DNA of 7,007 nucleotides from an uncultured Erysipelotrichaceae bacterium (GTDB lineage: Bacteria > Bacillota_I > Bacilli_A > Erysipelotrichales > Coprobacillaceae): contig URQL01000086.1 of the NCBI GenBank assembly GCA_900550005.1, positions 1 through 7,007 of the forward strand. Reading direction: 5' to 3'. Both the position numbers and the translations under genes were made by a program. Below the pieces are notes generated by a model. The model worked only from the letters and a program-made list of their open reading frames with translations. It was not told the origin of the DNA and did no database searches. Shown one piece after another: positions 6,066-7,007 of this stretch; position 1 is the stretch's first letter; each line of letters starts with the position of its first letter.

Positions 6066-7007
6066 GTTTGTAATCTAACCATTTATTGGAATGTAAAGGA
6101 TTCAATTAATGTAAAACGTGCAAGTGACGGAACGGGTTTGTAATCTAACCATTTATTGGAATGTAAAGAATGACAATGCGATCACGAAAAAACGTAAAAA
6201 TGGTGCGTTTGTAATCTAACCATTTATTGGAATGTAAAGTAAGTCATATTAGCTTTATAATACAATTCAATTTGAGTTTGTAATCTAACCATTTATTGGA
6301 ATGTAAAGGAAATGAAAAGAATGTTACGTGATAATTTTGAATGGGGTTTGTAATCTAACCATTTATTGGAATGTAAAGAACATAATCCTAAGCATTCTTT
6401 TGCCATTTCGATAGGTTTGTAATCTAACCATTTATTGGAATGTAAAGCTCTTAGCAGTGGGTATTTTGATTGTTGGAAGATGATTCGTTTGTAATCTAAC
6501 CATTTATTGGAATGTAAAGAGTGATTCATCATGTTGAACTGTCTTTTTACTGTTTGTTTGTAATCTAACCATTTATTGGAATGTAAAGTTATATTTATGT
6601 TCTAATACATTTAAATCCTCTCTGGTTTGTAATCTAACCATTTATTGGAATGTAAAGACAACAATCAGATGTATCTAGTGATTTAAGGAATCAAGTTTGT
6701 AATCTAACCATTTATTGGAATGTAAAGTGCTTCAGGGCAATTTTGTAATGATCGTAATATGTTTGTAATCTAACCATTTATTGGAATGTAAAGGTAAACG
6801 CAGTTGGAGGAGTGACAAACGGTTATAAGTTTGTAATCTAACCATTTATTGGAATGTAAAGTCAATTCCGATAGTGCTGTTTGGTTTTCGTTCTTTAGTT
6901 TGTAATCTAACCATTTATTGGAATGTAAAGACGATAAAGTGTTCCTTCCTTCTTTAGAAGAAATGGTTTGTAATCTAACCATTTATTGGAATGTAAAGAA
7001 ACAACGA
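6066..7007 (+). CRISPR. CRISPR array: 14 identical 33-nt repeats, 13 full spacers, continues past the window
   Basis: The repeat begins GTTTGTAATCTAACC and ends ATTGGAATGTAAAG. Copies start at 6066, 6136, 6207, 6276, 6346, 6415, 6487, 6556, 6625, 6695, 6761, 6829, 6898 and 6966, and all 14 read identically. The 13 complete spacers are 37, 38, 36, 37, 36, 39, 36, 36, 37, 33, 35, 36 and 35 nt long, all different, and 9 nt of a fourteenth follow at 6999-7007. No degenerate terminal repeat is reached. The + strand is the likely transcribed strand: the leader and cas2 are on that side, and the repeat ends in an AT-rich tag. By analogy with other I-B systems, Cas6 would leave the last 8 nt, ATGTAAAG, as the crRNA 5' handle. 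The repeat has little secondary structure, only CCA/TGG around a TTTAT loop. The reverse complement is open in one frame, which creates spurious ORFs. Confidence 0.99.

Noticed and set aside
6467..6476. Spacer 6 shares TGATTGTTGG with cas1 (5128-5137), possible self-targeting
   Set aside because: Only 10 of 39 bases match, in a common AT-rich context, and the flanks differ completely. That is far too little for targeting.
6293..6532. Minus-strand open frame with a repeated LHSNKWLDYK peptide
   Set aside because: It is the reverse complement of the CRISPR repeats, which happen to be open in one frame. Spacing and content follow the array and there is no ribosome binding site. The similar frame at 6770-6982 is the same artefact.
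6551..6560. GTTT doubled at the spacer 7 / repeat 8 junction
   Set aside because: A 4-nt match between a spacer end and the repeat start is expected by chance among 13 spacers. The spacer has the normal 36-nt length, so slippage is not needed.
6099..6965. Most spacers have at least one open frame, suggesting coding targets
   Set aside because: With about 12 codons and six frames, nearly any 36-nt sequence has an open frame, so this is no evidence on its own.

Overview
This window is the downstream half of a subtype I-B CRISPR-Cas locus, of the older 'Tneap' flavour with Cst1/Cst2-type effector genes, plus the start of its CRISPR array. The DNA is strongly AT-rich, has good GGAGG-type Shine-Dalgarno sites and uses the standard code (TGG for Trp, TGA as a stop). 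That suggests a low-GC member of the Bacillota (Firmicutes). Genus and species cannot be read from the sequence.

Positions 1-5908 hold one co-directional operon on the + strand. In order it contains the 3' end of a Cst1-type cas8 gene (cut by the window edge), cas7 (Cst2/DevR family), cas5, cas3 (fused HD nuclease and helicase), cas4, cas1 and cas2. Genes overlap by up to 8 nt or sit 1-14 nt apart, and no terminator is seen between them. All catalytic motifs that can be checked by eye are intact: the Cas3 HD and helicase motifs, Cas4 cysteines and nuclease residues, the Cas1 Glu-His-Glu triad and the Cas2 Asp. No cas6 is present; in this gene order it would normally lie just upstream of cas8.

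Positions 5909-6065 are an AT-rich, T-rich leader. From 6066 to the window end there are 14 identical 33-nt repeats and 13 complete spacers of 33-39 nt, plus 9 nt of a fourteenth. The array runs on past the window. It reads on the + strand away from the leader, so spacer 1 at 6099-6135 should be the newest.

Together the genes cover adaptation (Cas4-Cas1-Cas2), target binding (Cas8-Cas7-Cas5 Cascade on a crRNA) and target destruction (Cas3). The most interesting point is inside the cas8 end. The reading frame is open to the window edge, but an internal in-frame ATG at 67 has a strong Shine-Dalgarno site at 55-60. Starting there gives a 103-residue, probably helical protein, as expected for a separately translated Cas11 small subunit. 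A second unexplained signal is a partial copy of the repeat in the leader at 6034-6049.
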